Translations under genes and position numbers: made by a program | Part shown: in pieces, positions 35,009 to 44,115 of the stretch | Layout of the letters: each line of letters starts with the position of its first letter | How positions within the stretch are numbered: the first letter of the stretch is position 1 | The notes under the pieces: model-generated | Databases searched by the model: none | Told to the model about the DNA's origin: nothing | Seen by the model: only the letters and a program-made list of their open reading frames with translations | DNA from: Natrononativus amylolyticus | GTDB taxonomy: Archaea; Halobacteriota; Halobacteria; Halobacteriales; Natrialbaceae | Reading direction: 5' to 3' | DNA length: 64,000 bases | NCBI RefSeq assembly: GCF_024362525.1 | Contig: NZ_CP101458.1 | Location: 434,001-498,000, forward strand

Positions 35009-36325
35009 ATGCGCCAGCCGACGTCGATCGGTGCGGAGGAGGTGCTCCGCGTCTTCGACCGTCTCGAAACCCCCCGTGAACCGCTTCGCACGGAGGAAGT
35101 CGAGGACGCCCTGGGAGCCGACGGCGAACCGATCGACGACGTGCTCTCCGCCCTCGCCGCCCAGGGTCGTCTCGAGACGAAACGGTTCGGCGACCGCGAC
35201 CGCGTCTGGTGGCGATCGCGCGGGACTCGCGGGGAGGAGTGGAGGATTCGATCGCTGACGGACACCCTGGTCGATCGCGTTCTCGAGGTCAGCCCCATCG
35301 GGATAATCGTCGTCGATCCCGCCGGTCAGATGCGGTTCGCGAACGAGCGTGCGATGGAGACGCTCGGTCTCACGCGCGAGGAGATTACGGCCCGCACGTT
35401 CGATAACCCCGACTGGGAGATCTACTACGACGACGGCACGCCGGTACCGACCGAGGAGAATCCCGTCGCTCGCGTCCTGAAGACGAAGGCGCCAGTCTTC
35501 GGGTTCGAACACTGGATCGCGCTCCCGGACGGATCCGAGCGCTGGCTCTCGAGTAACTCGGCGCCCGTGTTCGACGACGAGGGCGAGGTGGACTTCGTCG
35601 TCGTCGGATTCGAAGACGCGACGGAGTTGAAGCGACGCGAGGAAAAGCTGACCAGCGACCACGTCCGCCTGCTCGAACTCCGGGCCGACCGGGCCGCCGT
35701 CCCGCCCTCGCTCCGCGATTCGTCGGACGGCGAGATCCGCATCGACGTCACGTCTATCGTCACCCTCCCGGAGGGGCGAGCGATTCAGTACATGTCGACC
35801 GAGGACCTTTCGGCGAGCGAGTTCGTCACCGCGGTAGAGGAGGTTCCACACTACTTCAACGTGCGGTTGCTCAGCACCAGCGGCGGACGCACTCGAGTCG
35901 AAGCCCACGCGGAACCGGCCACCGTCTCGGAAGTGTTCCAGTCCCTCGGCGGTCGCGCGCGGGCCGTGATTATCGACGCCGAGGCGGTCCGTTTTCTCGG
36001 CGAGATCCCCGGCGACGTCGAACCGCGGGCGGTTCTTAAGGGGGTCCGCTTCTTCCATCCCGAGGTCGAACTCCTGTGTCAGGAACTCGTCTACTCGCCG
36101 CGGGTCCTCCAGCGCGTGGTCGAAGAGGCGCTCACGGATCGGCAGTTCGCCGCGCTCGAGACGGCGTACTACGGCGGCTACTTCGACTCGCCGCGGGCGA
36201 GCACCGGCGACGAACTCGCCGCTCACTTCGGCGTGACCCGCCAGACGTTCAACCAGCACCTCCGCAAGGCGGAGCGGGTCGTCTTCGAGCACCTCTTCGA
36301 GAAGTCCGGCGAGGACGCACGCTGA
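35009..36325 (+). CDS. PAS-domain Bat-type regulator with N-terminal winged helix
   Basis: The 438-residue protein begins with a winged-helix-like part (VLRVFDRLETPREPLRTEEVEDALG...VWWRSRGTRGEEWRI). A PAS domain follows (DRVLEVSPIGIIVVDPAGQMRFANERAMETLG...WIALPDGSERWLSSNSAPVFDDEGEVDFVVVGFEDATELKRRE). The Bat-like sensor comes next, and the HTH_10 is at the C-terminus (LTDRQFAALETAYYGGYFDSPRASTGDELAAHFGVTRQTFNQHLRKAE). This is a one-component sensor/regulator; the PAS ligand is unknown. ATG 35009 is chosen because the extra upstream frame is arginine-rich and unlike coding sequence. Confidence 0.88.
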   Translation: MRQPTSIGAEEVLRVFDRLETPREPLRTEEVEDALGADGEPIDDVLSALAAQGRLETKRFGDRDRVWWRSRGTRGEEWRIRSLTDTLVDRVLEVSPIGIIVVDPAGQMRFANERAMETLGLTREEITARTFDNPDWEIYYDDGTPVPTEENPVARVLKTKAPVFGFEHWIALPDGSERWLSSNSAPVFDDEGEVDFVVVGFEDATELKRREEKLTSDHVRLLELRADRAAVPPSLRDSSDGEIRIDVTSIVTLPEGRAIQYMSTEDLSASEFVTAVEEVPHYFNVRLLSTSGGRTRVEAHAEPATVSEVFQSLGGRARAVIIDAEAVRFLGEIPGDVEPRAVLKGVRFFHPEVELLCQELVYSPRVLQRVVEEALTDRQFAALETAYYGGYFDSPRASTGDELAAHFGVTRQTFNQHLRKAERVVFEHLFEKSGEDAR

Positions 36326-36372
36326 CTAGTCAGCGCCACGGCTTACTATTGACGGATGTGTAGCACGTACCG

Positions 36373-36711
36373 ATGTGTGCGAGCTCACCGGAGATGCCTG
36401 CTGATCCACCCCCGTCGATCGAATCCGACCACGTCGGCTACGACCCAACGACCGGAACGTACCACGCCGCCTTCGGCGTCGACCGCGGCTCCGACGCGGT
36501 CGTCGTCGCCGTCGTCGAAACGATCGGCGCGATCACCGGCCGCGAACTGACCGAGATTCCGCCGCTGTACCGAACGGTAAACCCGAGCGCCCTCGGCGAC
36601 CTCATCAGCGCGCCTCGAGAGAAACCGATCAACGTGACGTTCACCCACGACGGCGTCGACGTCCGCGTCTCGAGTCAGGGTACCGTCGTCGCTCGTCCCG
36701 TCGACGACTGA
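36373..36711 (+). CDS. HalOD1-domain protein, 112 aa
   Basis: The sequence GYDPTTGTYHAAFGVDRGSDAVVVAVVETIGAITGRELTEIPPLYRTVNPSALGDLI and VTFTHDGVDVRVSSQGTVVARP match the HalOD1 output domain. It is an alpha-beta domain found alone or at the ends of haloarchaeal signalling proteins. It follows the PAS regulator gene by 47 bases on the same strand, so the two may be co-transcribed and interact. Confidence 0.85.
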   Translation: MCASSPEMPADPPPSIESDHVGYDPTTGTYHAAFGVDRGSDAVVVAVVETIGAITGRELTEIPPLYRTVNPSALGDLISAPREKPINVTFTHDGVDVRVSSQGTVVARPVDD

Positions 36712-36898
36712 GCGAGATCACGCACCGCCCGACGACCCGCTGGCGCCACCGGTGTCCCGGTAGCACCCGTCTCTCCCGCGGCGCGGTTCGCGGCGTCCGG
36801 CCACGGACCGCCTGCGAAACTCGCACCCTCCCTTCGAGCGCCGAACGCAACCGCGACCGTCCGGTCCGCCCGTCGCCCGTTCGTCGCTCCCGCCGGCG

Positions 36899-38389
36899 CT
36901 AGCCGTCCAGCTCCGCCCTGAGCAGCCCGTTGACGTCACCCGGGTCCGCGCTGCCGCCGGTCTTCCCCATCACCTGGCCGACCAGGAAGTTGATCGCGCC
37001 GTCGTCGCCCGCCTCGTAGTCGGCGACGGCCTCGGGGTTCTCCTCGAGGGCCTCGAGGACGGCCTGTTTCACCTCGTCCTCGCCGGTCTTGCCGAGCGCC
37101 TCGCGGTCGACGATTTCGTCGGGTTCGTCGCCGTCGTCGAGCATCCCCCGGAGCACGACCTCCTTCGCGTTCTTCGCGGTGATCTCCTCGTCGGCGACGA
37201 GTTCGACCAGCCGGTGGACTTCCTCGAGGCGGCCCTCGAGGTCCGTGATCTCCATGTCCCGGTAGTTGAGCTCGCCGAGCAGTTCGTCGGCGACCCACGT
37301 CGCCGCCAGGTCGGGGTCGTACTCGAGGGCGACCTCCTCGTAGAAGTCGGCGACCTGCTTCGTCGAGGTGAGCTTCGAGGCGGCCTCCTCGCTCAGGTCG
37401 TACTCCGCGCGGAAGCGCTCGCGGCGGGCCGTCGGCAGCTCCGGAATGTCGATCTCTTCCGTCCAGCCCGCGACGCGAAGCGGCGGGAGGTCGGCCTCTG
37501 CGAAGTACCGGTAGTCCTTCTCCGCTTCTTTCGAGCGCATCGAGACCGTGATCCCCCGGCTCTCGTCCCAGTGGCGCGTCTCCTGTTCGACCGCGCGGCC
37601 GCGCTGGATGGCGTTCTTCTGGCGGGTCTCCTCGTAGGCCAGCGCCTTCTCCGCGCCCTTGTGACTCGAGATGTTCTTGACCTCCGTTCGGTTCGCCGCC
37701 TCGAGCGCCTCGAGGCCGATCTCGCCGTCGTCGTCGGCCTCCTCGGCGGGGATAATCGAGAGGTTCGCGTCGACGCGGAGGCTGCCGTCCCGTCCGGCGT
37801 CGAAGACGCCGAGGTACTCGAGGACCTCCTCGAGTTCGGCCAGAAACGCCCGCACCTCAGACGGCGAGCGGAAGTCGGGGGCGGTGACGATCTCCATCAG
37901 CGGGACGCCGGCGCGGTTGTAGTTGACCAGGGTGTACTCCGCGCTGTCGATGCCGCCACCGCCGCCGACGTGCTGGAGGCTGCCGGGATCTTCCTCCAGG
38001 TGCGCCCGTTCGATCGTCACGCTCCGGCGCTCGCCCTCGACTGCGATCTCGAGTTCGCCGCGCTGGCAGATCGGCTCGTCGTACTGGGTGATTTGAAAGT
38101 TCTTCGGCAGGTCGGGGTAGTAGTAGTTCTTCCGGTGAAAGCGGGTCTCCTCGGGGATGTCGGCGTCGATCGCCTTTCCGATCTTCACCGCGGATTCGAC
38201 GGCGGCCTCGTTGAGTACCGGCAGCGTGCCGGGGAGGCCGAGACAGACCGGACAGACGTGCTCGTTGGGCTCGTCGGTCGGCTCGGTGGGACAGCCACAG
38301 AAGATCTTGGTCTCGGTTTCCAGCTGGACGTGGACCTCGAGGCCGATGACGGTGACGAGGTCGCCCTGCTGGACGGTTTGTGCGGTCAT
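36899..38389 (-). CDS. gatB: Aspartyl/glutamyl-tRNA amidotransferase subunit B
   Basis: The 496-residue protein binds mischarged Glu-tRNA-Gln (or Asp-tRNA-Asn) and activates the carboxylate for amidation. The start VTVIGLEVHVQLETETKIFCGC, then EHVCPVCLGLPGTLPVLN and RFHRKNYYYPDLPKNFQITQYDEPI, are GatB signatures with zinc-type cysteines. The C-terminal YqeY-like tail ends LVGQVMGKTGGSADPGDVNGLLRAEL. GatA and GatC are not in this window. The 187 bases after its stop hold no gene. Confidence 0.95.
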   Translation of the reverse strand: MTAQTVQQGDLVTVIGLEVHVQLETETKIFCGCPTEPTDEPNEHVCPVCLGLPGTLPVLNEAAVESAVKIGKAIDADIPEETRFHRKNYYYPDLPKNFQITQYDEPICQRGELEIAVEGERRSVTIERAHLEEDPGSLQHVGGGGGIDSAEYTLVNYNRAGVPLMEIVTAPDFRSPSEVRAFLAELEEVLEYLGVFDAGRDGSLRVDANLSIIPAEEADDDGEIGLEALEAANRTEVKNISSHKGAEKALAYEETRQKNAIQRGRAVEQETRHWDESRGITVSMRSKEAEKDYRYFAEADLPPLRVAGWTEEIDIPELPTARRERFRAEYDLSEEAASKLTSTKQVADFYEEVALEYDPDLAATWVADELLGELNYRDMEITDLEGRLEEVHRLVELVADEEITAKNAKEVVLRGMLDDGDEPDEIVDREALGKTGEDEVKQAVLEALEENPEAVADYEAGDDGAINFLVGQVMGKTGGSADPGDVNGLLRAELDG

Positions 38390-38443
38390 TGGGGGTCGCT
38401 TCGGCCCGGGGGCGGTAAAGAATAACGGAGTGGTCCCGCGGCG

Positions 38444-39034
38444 TTACTCTTCGTCGAGAAGACCGTACAGGTACTCGAGACACTCCCGGAGGACCGGCGC
38501 GCCGTCGTAGAGCCAGAGAACGGCGGCGGCGACGGCGATACCGATCTGGCTCCAGATGTACAGCGACGGATCGCCCGCGAGCAGCTCCTGCTGGTACTGG
38601 GCGAACAGCAATGAGAACTGCTCTCCGAACGAGAGCTGGTGTTCGTGTGGGTGGAGTTCGACCGTTCGAACCGGCCACAGCACGAGCTCGAACTGGACGC
38701 GTCCGCCCCGGACGTAGCTGTCGAGGACGTCGGCGGGCAGGTGAAGCAGGTAACCCAGCGCGAACGCGAGCCCCGCTCGCGGCCGGCCGACAGATCGCGC
38801 GTACATCCCGACGGCGATCGAGAGGGGGATGGCGAAGAAGATCGAGTGGCCCAGCTCGTAGCCGGTTTCGAAGACGCCGAACTGCCACGCCAGCGGCTTG
38901 TCGATGAGATCCGGGAGCACCGAGGCGAAGACGACGGCGAACGCCTCGAGTCCGTCCGGCGACTCCCGGTAGACGACGTGGCTGAACAGCGAGTAGGCGA
39001 GATATCCCATGATCGCGTGCTCCCAGGGCCACAT
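38444..39034 (-). CDS. Membrane-bound predicted metal-dependent hydrolase (YdjM/DUF457-like)
   Basis: The 196-residue protein has five or six helices. Metal-type residues typical of the YdjM family are present: WEHAIMGYLAYS near the start, VLPDLIDKPLAW, LGHSIFFAIPLS and GYLLHLPADVLDS. Members are called inner-membrane metal-dependent hydrolases, but the substrate is unknown. It is divergent from the smc operon, with shared promoter DNA. A CGTTAATAGC box lies about 28 nt before its ATG. Confidence 0.85.
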   Translation of the reverse strand: MWPWEHAIMGYLAYSLFSHVVYRESPDGLEAFAVVFASVLPDLIDKPLAWQFGVFETGYELGHSIFFAIPLSIAVGMYARSVGRPRAGLAFALGYLLHLPADVLDSYVRGGRVQFELVLWPVRTVELHPHEHQLSFGEQFSLLFAQYQQELLAGDPSLYIWSQIGIAVAAAVLWLYDGAPVLRECLEYLYGLLDEE

Positions 39035-39159
39035 CGGTGGCTAGCCCTCACCCGAGCGCGGCTATTAACGTTCCTACTTGCGTTAGTAACTCCGGCGGCC
39101 GACGGATTGGTTGGCGGGCGTGAATTACATACCAGAACGACTATCATTGTCTGACGTAC

Positions 39160-39167
39160 GTTTATGT
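39160..39167 (+). promoter_or_regulatory. TATA-box of the smc operon
   Basis: GTTTATGTG is centred about 27 nt before the ATG at 39191, so the first gene of the operon is probably translated from a leaderless message. Confidence 0.55.
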
Positions 39168-39190
39168 GCCAGCACGGAGCCATAGTGGGT

Positions 39191-39478
39191 ATGTCGAAAA
39201 ATCGCGTCGAGGAACTCGAGGCGGCCGTTGCGGAACTGCAGTCGACCGTACAGGGACTCACGGAGGAACTCGTCGAGTCGAAAGAGCGGATTCGCGTGCT
39301 CGAGGCGGAACTGGACACCGAGTCGCCGACGCGCGTCCCCGAGCGCCGCGGCGAGGAGACCGCCCCGGAGGCGGCGGACGCAGACCCCGACGAGGTCGAG
39401 GAAGCGACTGCCACCGTCGAGGACGGAACCGAGGGCGAACCAGAAGACTCAGGTGCCGACGACATTATCGTTGCGTAA
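39191..39478 (+). CDS. Small coiled-coil protein before smc (DUF7518-like), 95 aa
   Basis: Residues 3-45 (KNRVEELEAAVAELQSTVQGLTEELVESKERIRVLEAEL) form a regular heptad coiled coil. The rest is an acidic disordered tail ending in a short hydrophobic tip (GADDIIVA). ATG 39191 is chosen over an in-frame ATG 9 codons earlier, because of the promoter position. It lies 41 bases before smc on the same strand and may be an SMC-associated factor, an inference from linkage. Confidence 0.75.
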   Translation: MSKNRVEELEAAVAELQSTVQGLTEELVESKERIRVLEAELDTESPTRVPERRGEETAPEAADADPDEVEEATATVEDGTEGEPEDSGADDIIVA

Positions 39479-39501
39479 CTACGCGCTCGCTCGCGGTTTA
39501 C

Positions 39502-39507
39502 GGAGGT
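39502..39507 (+). promoter_or_regulatory. Shine-Dalgarno of smc
   Basis: GGAGGT ends 12 nt before the ATG at 39520. It decides this start over the much longer upstream frame, which overlaps the coiled-coil gene in another frame. An internal operon gene needing a leader fits the model that only first genes are leaderless. Confidence 0.6.
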
Positions 39508-39519
39508 TTCGACCCACAG

Positions 39520-42500
39520 ATGCACATCAAGGCGCTCGTTCTGGACAACTTCAAGAGCTTCGGCCGAAAGACGAAGATCCCGTTCTACGAGGACTTCACC
39601 GTCGTCACCGGGCCGAACGGCTCCGGTAAATCGAACATCATCGACGCCGTCCTCTTCGCGCTCGGCCTCGCTCGCACCCGCGGCATTCGAGCCGAGAAGC
39701 TGACCGACCTCATCTACAACCCCGGCCACGAGGACGGGAACGCCAGCGGCGGCCCCCGCGAGGCGGTCGTCGAGGTCGTTCTCGACAACTCGGACGGCAC
39801 GCTCGAGCGCTCGCAGGTCGTCAACGCCGCCGGCAGCGACGACGTCGGCGACTGCGAGGAGATTCGCATTCGAAGACGGGTCAAGGAGACGGAGGACAAC
39901 TACTACTCCTACTACTACCTCAACGACCGGGCGACGAACCTCTCGGACATCCAGGATCTCCTCGCCCAGGCCGGCGTCACCCCGGAGGGGTACAACGTCG
40001 TCATGCAGGGCGACGTCACCGAGATCATCAACATGACGCCGTACAACCGGCGGGGGATCATCGACGAGATCGCCGGCGTCGCGGAGTTCGACGCCAAGAA
40101 GGAAGACGCCTTCGAGGAACTCGAGATCGTCTCCGAGCGGATCGACGAGGCCGAACTCCGGATCGAGGAGAAGCGCGCTCGTCTGGAACAGCTCGAAGAC
40201 GAGCGCCAGGCCGCTCTCCGGTACCGTCGACTCCGCGACGAAACGGAGGAGTACGAGAGCTACCGGAAGGCCAGCGAACTCGAGGAGAAACGCGAGGACC
40301 TCGCGGCGGTCACCGAACGGATCGACGGTCTCGAGGCGGACCTCGACGAGCTCCAGCGCACCCTCGACGAGCGCCAGGGGGCGGTCGTCCGCCTCCAGGA
40401 GGACCTCGAGGACCTGAACGCCGAAATCGAGCGCAAGGGCGAAGACGAGCAGCTCCGGATCAAACGCGAGATCGAGTCGATCAAGGGCGACATCTCGCGG
40501 CTGGAAGACCGCATCGAGGCCAGCGAGGAACAGATCGAGGAGGCCGAGTCGGCCCGCCGCGAGGCGTTCGTCCAGATCGACCGCAAGCAAGAGCGCGTCG
40601 AGGAGCTCACCGGCGAGATGCGCGAGCACAAACTCGAGAAGGCCTCGATCAAAGCCGAGATCCAGGGGCGAGAGGGAACCGTAGAGGAACTCCAGGCGGA
40701 GATCGACGCGGTCGACACCGAGTACGACGAGGTGAAAGCCGAGCTGGCGGAGCGAAAGGAGGCGCTCGAGAGCGCGAAAACCGAGAAGAACGACCTCCAG
40801 CGCGAGCAGGATCGGCTGCTCGACGAGGCCCGCCGGCGCTCGAACGCGATCACCGAGACCGAAGCCGAGATCGAGGAGACCCGCGAGACACTGCCAGAGA
40901 TCGAGAGCGAGCGGGCGGACCTCGAGCGCGAACTCGAGAAGGCCGAACGAAACCGCGAGAACATCGCGGGCGTCGTCGAGGACCTGCGCGAAGAGAAGCG
41001 GGAGCTGCAGTCGACGCTCGAGGAGGTAGACGACGAGCTCCAGGCGAAACAACAGGAGTACGCCGAACTCGAGGCCAACGCGGGCGAGAGCGGCGACTCC
41101 TCCTTCGGCCGCTCGGTGACGACGATCCTGAACTCGGGGATCGACGGCGTCCACGGCGCGGTCGCCCAGCTCGGGACGGTCTCGGGCGAGTACGCCGTCG
41201 CCTGCGAGACCGCGGCGGGCAACCGCCTCGCGAACGTGGTCGTCGACGACGACGTGATCGGCCAGCAGTGTATCGAGTACCTGAAATCGCGCAACGCCGG
41301 CCGGGCGACGTTCCTGCCGATCACGAAGATGCGCGAACGCGGCCTGCCGAACGCGCCCTCCGACCCCGGCGTCGTGGGTTTCGCGTACGATCTCGTCGAC
41401 TTCGACCCGCAGTACGCGGGGATCTTCTCGTACGTCCTCGGGGACACCCTCGTCGTCGAGGACATCGAGACGGCCCGCGCGTACATGGGCGACTTCCGCA
41501 TGGTCACCCTCGACGGCGACCTAGTCGAGAAGTCGGGGGCGATGACCGGCGGCTCCCGAAAGGGGTCGCGGTACTCCTTTTCCGGCGGCGGGAAGGGACA
41601 GCTCGAGCGCGTCGCCACCCAGATCACCGATCTCCAGGACCGCCGGGAGTCGGTCCGGAGCGACCTCCGCGGCGTCGAGGAGCGACTGGACGACGCCCGC
41701 GACCGCCAGACGGCCGCGGCCGACGAGGTTCGCTCGATCGAATCCGAAATCGAGAAGCTCGCGGAGCGACGCGACCGCCTCGAGGGCGAGATCGAGGACC
41801 TCGAGGGCGAACTCGACGACCTCGAGGACGAACGCGAGTCCGTCGACGAGCGGATGACCGAGATCTCCGGGGAGATCGAGACGAAGCAGGGCGAACTCGA
41901 GGAGATCGAGGCCGACATCGACGACCTGGAGGCCGAACTCGCCGACTCGAAGATCCCCGAGCTGACGGCGCGGATCGAGGAGGTCGAAGCCGAGATCGCA
42001 GAGCGCGAGAACCGCATCGACGGCATCGACTCGAAGCTGAACGAACTCGGCCTCGAGAAACAGTACGCGTCCGACGCCATCGAGGACCTCCACGACGACA
42101 TCGAGAGCGCCCAGAACCGCAAGGCCGAGTACGAGGAGCGAATCGAGGAGTGCGAGGCGGAGATCGCCGACAAGCGCGAGGTCCTGTCGGAGAAACACGA
42201 GGCCGTCGAGGAACTCGAGAGCGAACTCGTCGAACTCAAAGACGAGCGAACGGCGCTCCGCGAGGAGCTCACCGCGGCGCGAGAGGCCCGTGATACACAG
42301 CAGGACCAGGTGAACGCCGTCGAGAGCAAACTCGAGACCGCACGCGAGCGAAGGGAAGCCCTCGAGTGGGAGGTCGACTCCCTCGAGGCCGACGTCGGCG
42401 AGTACGACCCCGAGGACGTGCCGGATCACGAGACGGTCCTCGAGATGATCGACCTTCTCACGGCGGACATGGAGGCGATGGAACCGGTGAACATGCTCGC

Positions 42501-43092
42501 GATCGACGAGTACGACGAGGTCCGCGAGGAACTGGAAACGCTCGAGGACGGGAAGGAGACGCTGGTCGAGGAGGCCGACGGCATCCGCGAGCGGATCGAG
42601 CAGTACGAGACCCAGAAGAAGGCGACGTTCATGGAGTCCTACGACGCGATCGCCGGCCACTTCACGGAGATCTTCGAGAAGCTCTCGGAGGGGACCGGCT
42701 CGCTCCACTTAGAGGACGAGGAGGACCCCTTCGAGGGCGGGCTGACGATGAAGGCCCAGCCCGGCGACAAACCCATCCAGCGCCTGGACGCGATGTCCGG
42801 GGGCGAGAAGTCCCTGACCGCGCTTGCCTTTATCTTCGCCATCCAGCGCCACAATCCGGCGCCGTTCTACGCGCTCGACGAGGTTGACGCCTTCCTCGAT
42901 GCGGTCAACGCCGAGCGGGTCGGCCAGATGGTCGACGAACTCGCCGGGCGCGCCCAGTTCGTCGTCGTCTCGCACCGCTCGGCGATGCTCGACCGCTCCG
43001 AGCGGGCGATCGGGGTGACGATGCAACAGGACAACGTGAGCGCGGTGACGGGAATCGACCTGAGCAGCGAGGGGGTGCCGGCCGATGACTGA
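39520..43092 (+). CDS. smc: Chromosome segregation ATPase SMC
   Basis: The 1190-residue protein has full SMC architecture. The Walker A motif is GPNGSGKS at 31-38. Two long coiled coils flank a hinge near residues 520-680, with GVVGFAYDLVDFDPQYAGIFSYVLGDTLVVEDIETARAYM and MTGGSRKGS. The C-terminal ABC signature is MSGGEKSLTALAFIFA and Walker B is PAPFYALDEVDAFLD. It organises and segregates the chromosome, probably as a homodimer with ScpA. The end overlaps the scpA start by 8 bases. Confidence 0.97.
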   Translation: MHIKALVLDNFKSFGRKTKIPFYEDFTVVTGPNGSGKSNIIDAVLFALGLARTRGIRAEKLTDLIYNPGHEDGNASGGPREAVVEVVLDNSDGTLERSQVVNAAGSDDVGDCEEIRIRRRVKETEDNYYSYYYLNDRATNLSDIQDLLAQAGVTPEGYNVVMQGDVTEIINMTPYNRRGIIDEIAGVAEFDAKKEDAFEELEIVSERIDEAELRIEEKRARLEQLEDERQAALRYRRLRDETEEYESYRKASELEEKREDLAAVTERIDGLEADLDELQRTLDERQGAVVRLQEDLEDLNAEIERKGEDEQLRIKREIESIKGDISRLEDRIEASEEQIEEAESARREAFVQIDRKQERVEELTGEMREHKLEKASIKAEIQGREGTVEELQAEIDAVDTEYDEVKAELAERKEALESAKTEKNDLQREQDRLLDEARRRSNAITETEAEIEETRETLPEIESERADLERELEKAERNRENIAGVVEDLREEKRELQSTLEEVDDELQAKQQEYAELEANAGESGDSSFGRSVTTILNSGIDGVHGAVAQLGTVSGEYAVACETAAGNRLANVVVDDDVIGQQCIEYLKSRNAGRATFLPITKMRERGLPNAPSDPGVVGFAYDLVDFDPQYAGIFSYVLGDTLVVEDIETARAYMGDFRMVTLDGDLVEKSGAMTGGSRKGSRYSFSGGGKGQLERVATQITDLQDRRESVRSDLRGVEERLDDARDRQTAAADEVRSIESEIEKLAERRDRLEGEIEDLEGELDDLEDERESVDERMTEISGEIETKQGELEEIEADIDDLEAELADSKIPELTARIEEVEAEIAERENRIDGIDSKLNELGLEKQYASDAIEDLHDDIESAQNRKAEYEERIEECEAEIADKREVLSEKHEAVEELESELVELKDERTALREELTAAREARDTQQDQVNAVESKLETARERREALEWEVDSLEADVGEYDPEDVPDHETVLEMIDLLTADMEAMEPVNMLAIDEYDEVREELETLEDGKETLVEEADGIRERIEQYETQKKATFMESYDAIAGHFTEIFEKLSEGTGSLHLEDEEDPFEGGLTMKAQPGDKPIQRLDAMSGGEKSLTALAFIFAIQRHNPAPFYALDEVDAFLDAVNAERVGQMVDELAGRAQFVVVSHRSAMLDRSERAIGVTMQQDNVSAVTGIDLSSEGVPADD

Positions 43093-44077
43093 CGAGCCGC
43101 AACGCGGCTCGGAACAATCGAGCGGGGAGCGGAGCGACCCGCGAGACAGCGAATTGGGACGCGACGAACCGAACGACGACATTCCGCTCCAGATCGCCGG
43201 CCACGAGGACCGCGAGCGGCCCGGATCGGGGGAATCGACCCTCGAGTTCGTCGACGACACCGCCGAAACCGACGCGGCGGCGGACGACGAGGTCGAACCC
43301 GTCGAGTTGCTCGTCCAGCTCGCCAAGGACGGCGAGATCGACCCCTGGGACATCGACGTCGTTCGGGTCACCGACAAGTTCCTCGAGGCGTTAGACGACG
43401 CCGATCTCCGGACCTCGGGGCGCGCGCTGTTCTACGCGAGCGTGCTGTTGCGGATGAAAAGCGACGAGCTGTTCGCGCCCGACGAGCCCGACGAAGAGGA
43501 GCTGCCGCCGTGGGAGGCGCCCTTTGCGGACGAGGAGCCAATGGACGGCGAGTACGACGGCTTCGACCCCGTGGCGAGCCTCGAGTCCGAGATGGATCGC
43601 CGCCTCGAGCGAAAGCAGGCCCGCGGCAAGCCCGAAACGCTCGACGAGCTGGTCCGCGAGCTGCGGGACGCCGAACGGGGCACTTGGTGGAAGTCCTCGC
43701 GGAGCTACGATACGAGCGACTCTCCGCAGGGGTACGGCCGCGGGGTGCAGGAGCTCAGCTACCACTCCGGCGACGACTTCCGGGTCGACGACGAGCCGAC
43801 GGCCGACGACGTCACTCACACCGCCCACGAGGAGGACATCGAGGCGGTGATCGACGACGTCGACGCGGCCCTCGAGAGCCAGTACGAGCGGGGCCGCGAG
43901 GAGGTGCTGTACGCCGAAATCGACGAGGTGGGGGGCTCGCGGGTGATGACCTACCTCGCGCTGCTGTTTCTCGCCCACCGGGGTCGGATCGTCCTCGAGC
44001 AGGATGAACTGTTCGGCGACCTCTGGATCCAGCGGGCGACGCTCGAGGCCGACCCCGAAGAGGCGATTGCGGACTGA
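43085..44077 (+). CDS. scpA: Segregation and condensation protein A (kleisin)
   Basis: The 330-residue protein has an acidic, probably disordered N-terminus of about 65 residues. The kleisin core follows: VELLVQLAKDGEIDPWDIDVVRVTDKFLEAL and GRALFYASVLLRMKSDELF. A middle Glu/Asp linker leads to a C-terminal winged helix (EVLYAEIDEVGGSRVMTYLALLFLAHRGRIVLEQDELFGDLWI). It bridges the SMC heads. The 8-base overlap with smc implies translational coupling. No scpB follows; the next gene is unrelated. Confidence 0.93.
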   Translation: MTDEPQRGSEQSSGERSDPRDSELGRDEPNDDIPLQIAGHEDRERPGSGESTLEFVDDTAETDAAADDEVEPVELLVQLAKDGEIDPWDIDVVRVTDKFLEALDDADLRTSGRALFYASVLLRMKSDELFAPDEPDEEELPPWEAPFADEEPMDGEYDGFDPVASLESEMDRRLERKQARGKPETLDELVRELRDAERGTWWKSSRSYDTSDSPQGYGRGVQELSYHSGDDFRVDDEPTADDVTHTAHEEDIEAVIDDVDAALESQYERGREEVLYAEIDEVGGSRVMTYLALLFLAHRGRIVLEQDELFGDLWIQRATLEADPEEAIAD

Positions 44078-44115
44078 CCGACGGAACTTTGGCTGTCGTG
44101 TGACTGATCACAAAT

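Noticed and set aside
36712-36898. Short open frames in the gap after the HalOD1 gene
   Set aside because: They are rich in Arg, Gly and Ser with no motif or clear codon preference and overlap the gatB end; no gene is supported.
38386-41154. A very long open frame antisense to smc
   Set aside because: High GC makes antisense frames of real genes stay open. The translation is repetitive in hydrophobic and acidic residues and matches no family, while smc on the other strand is certain.
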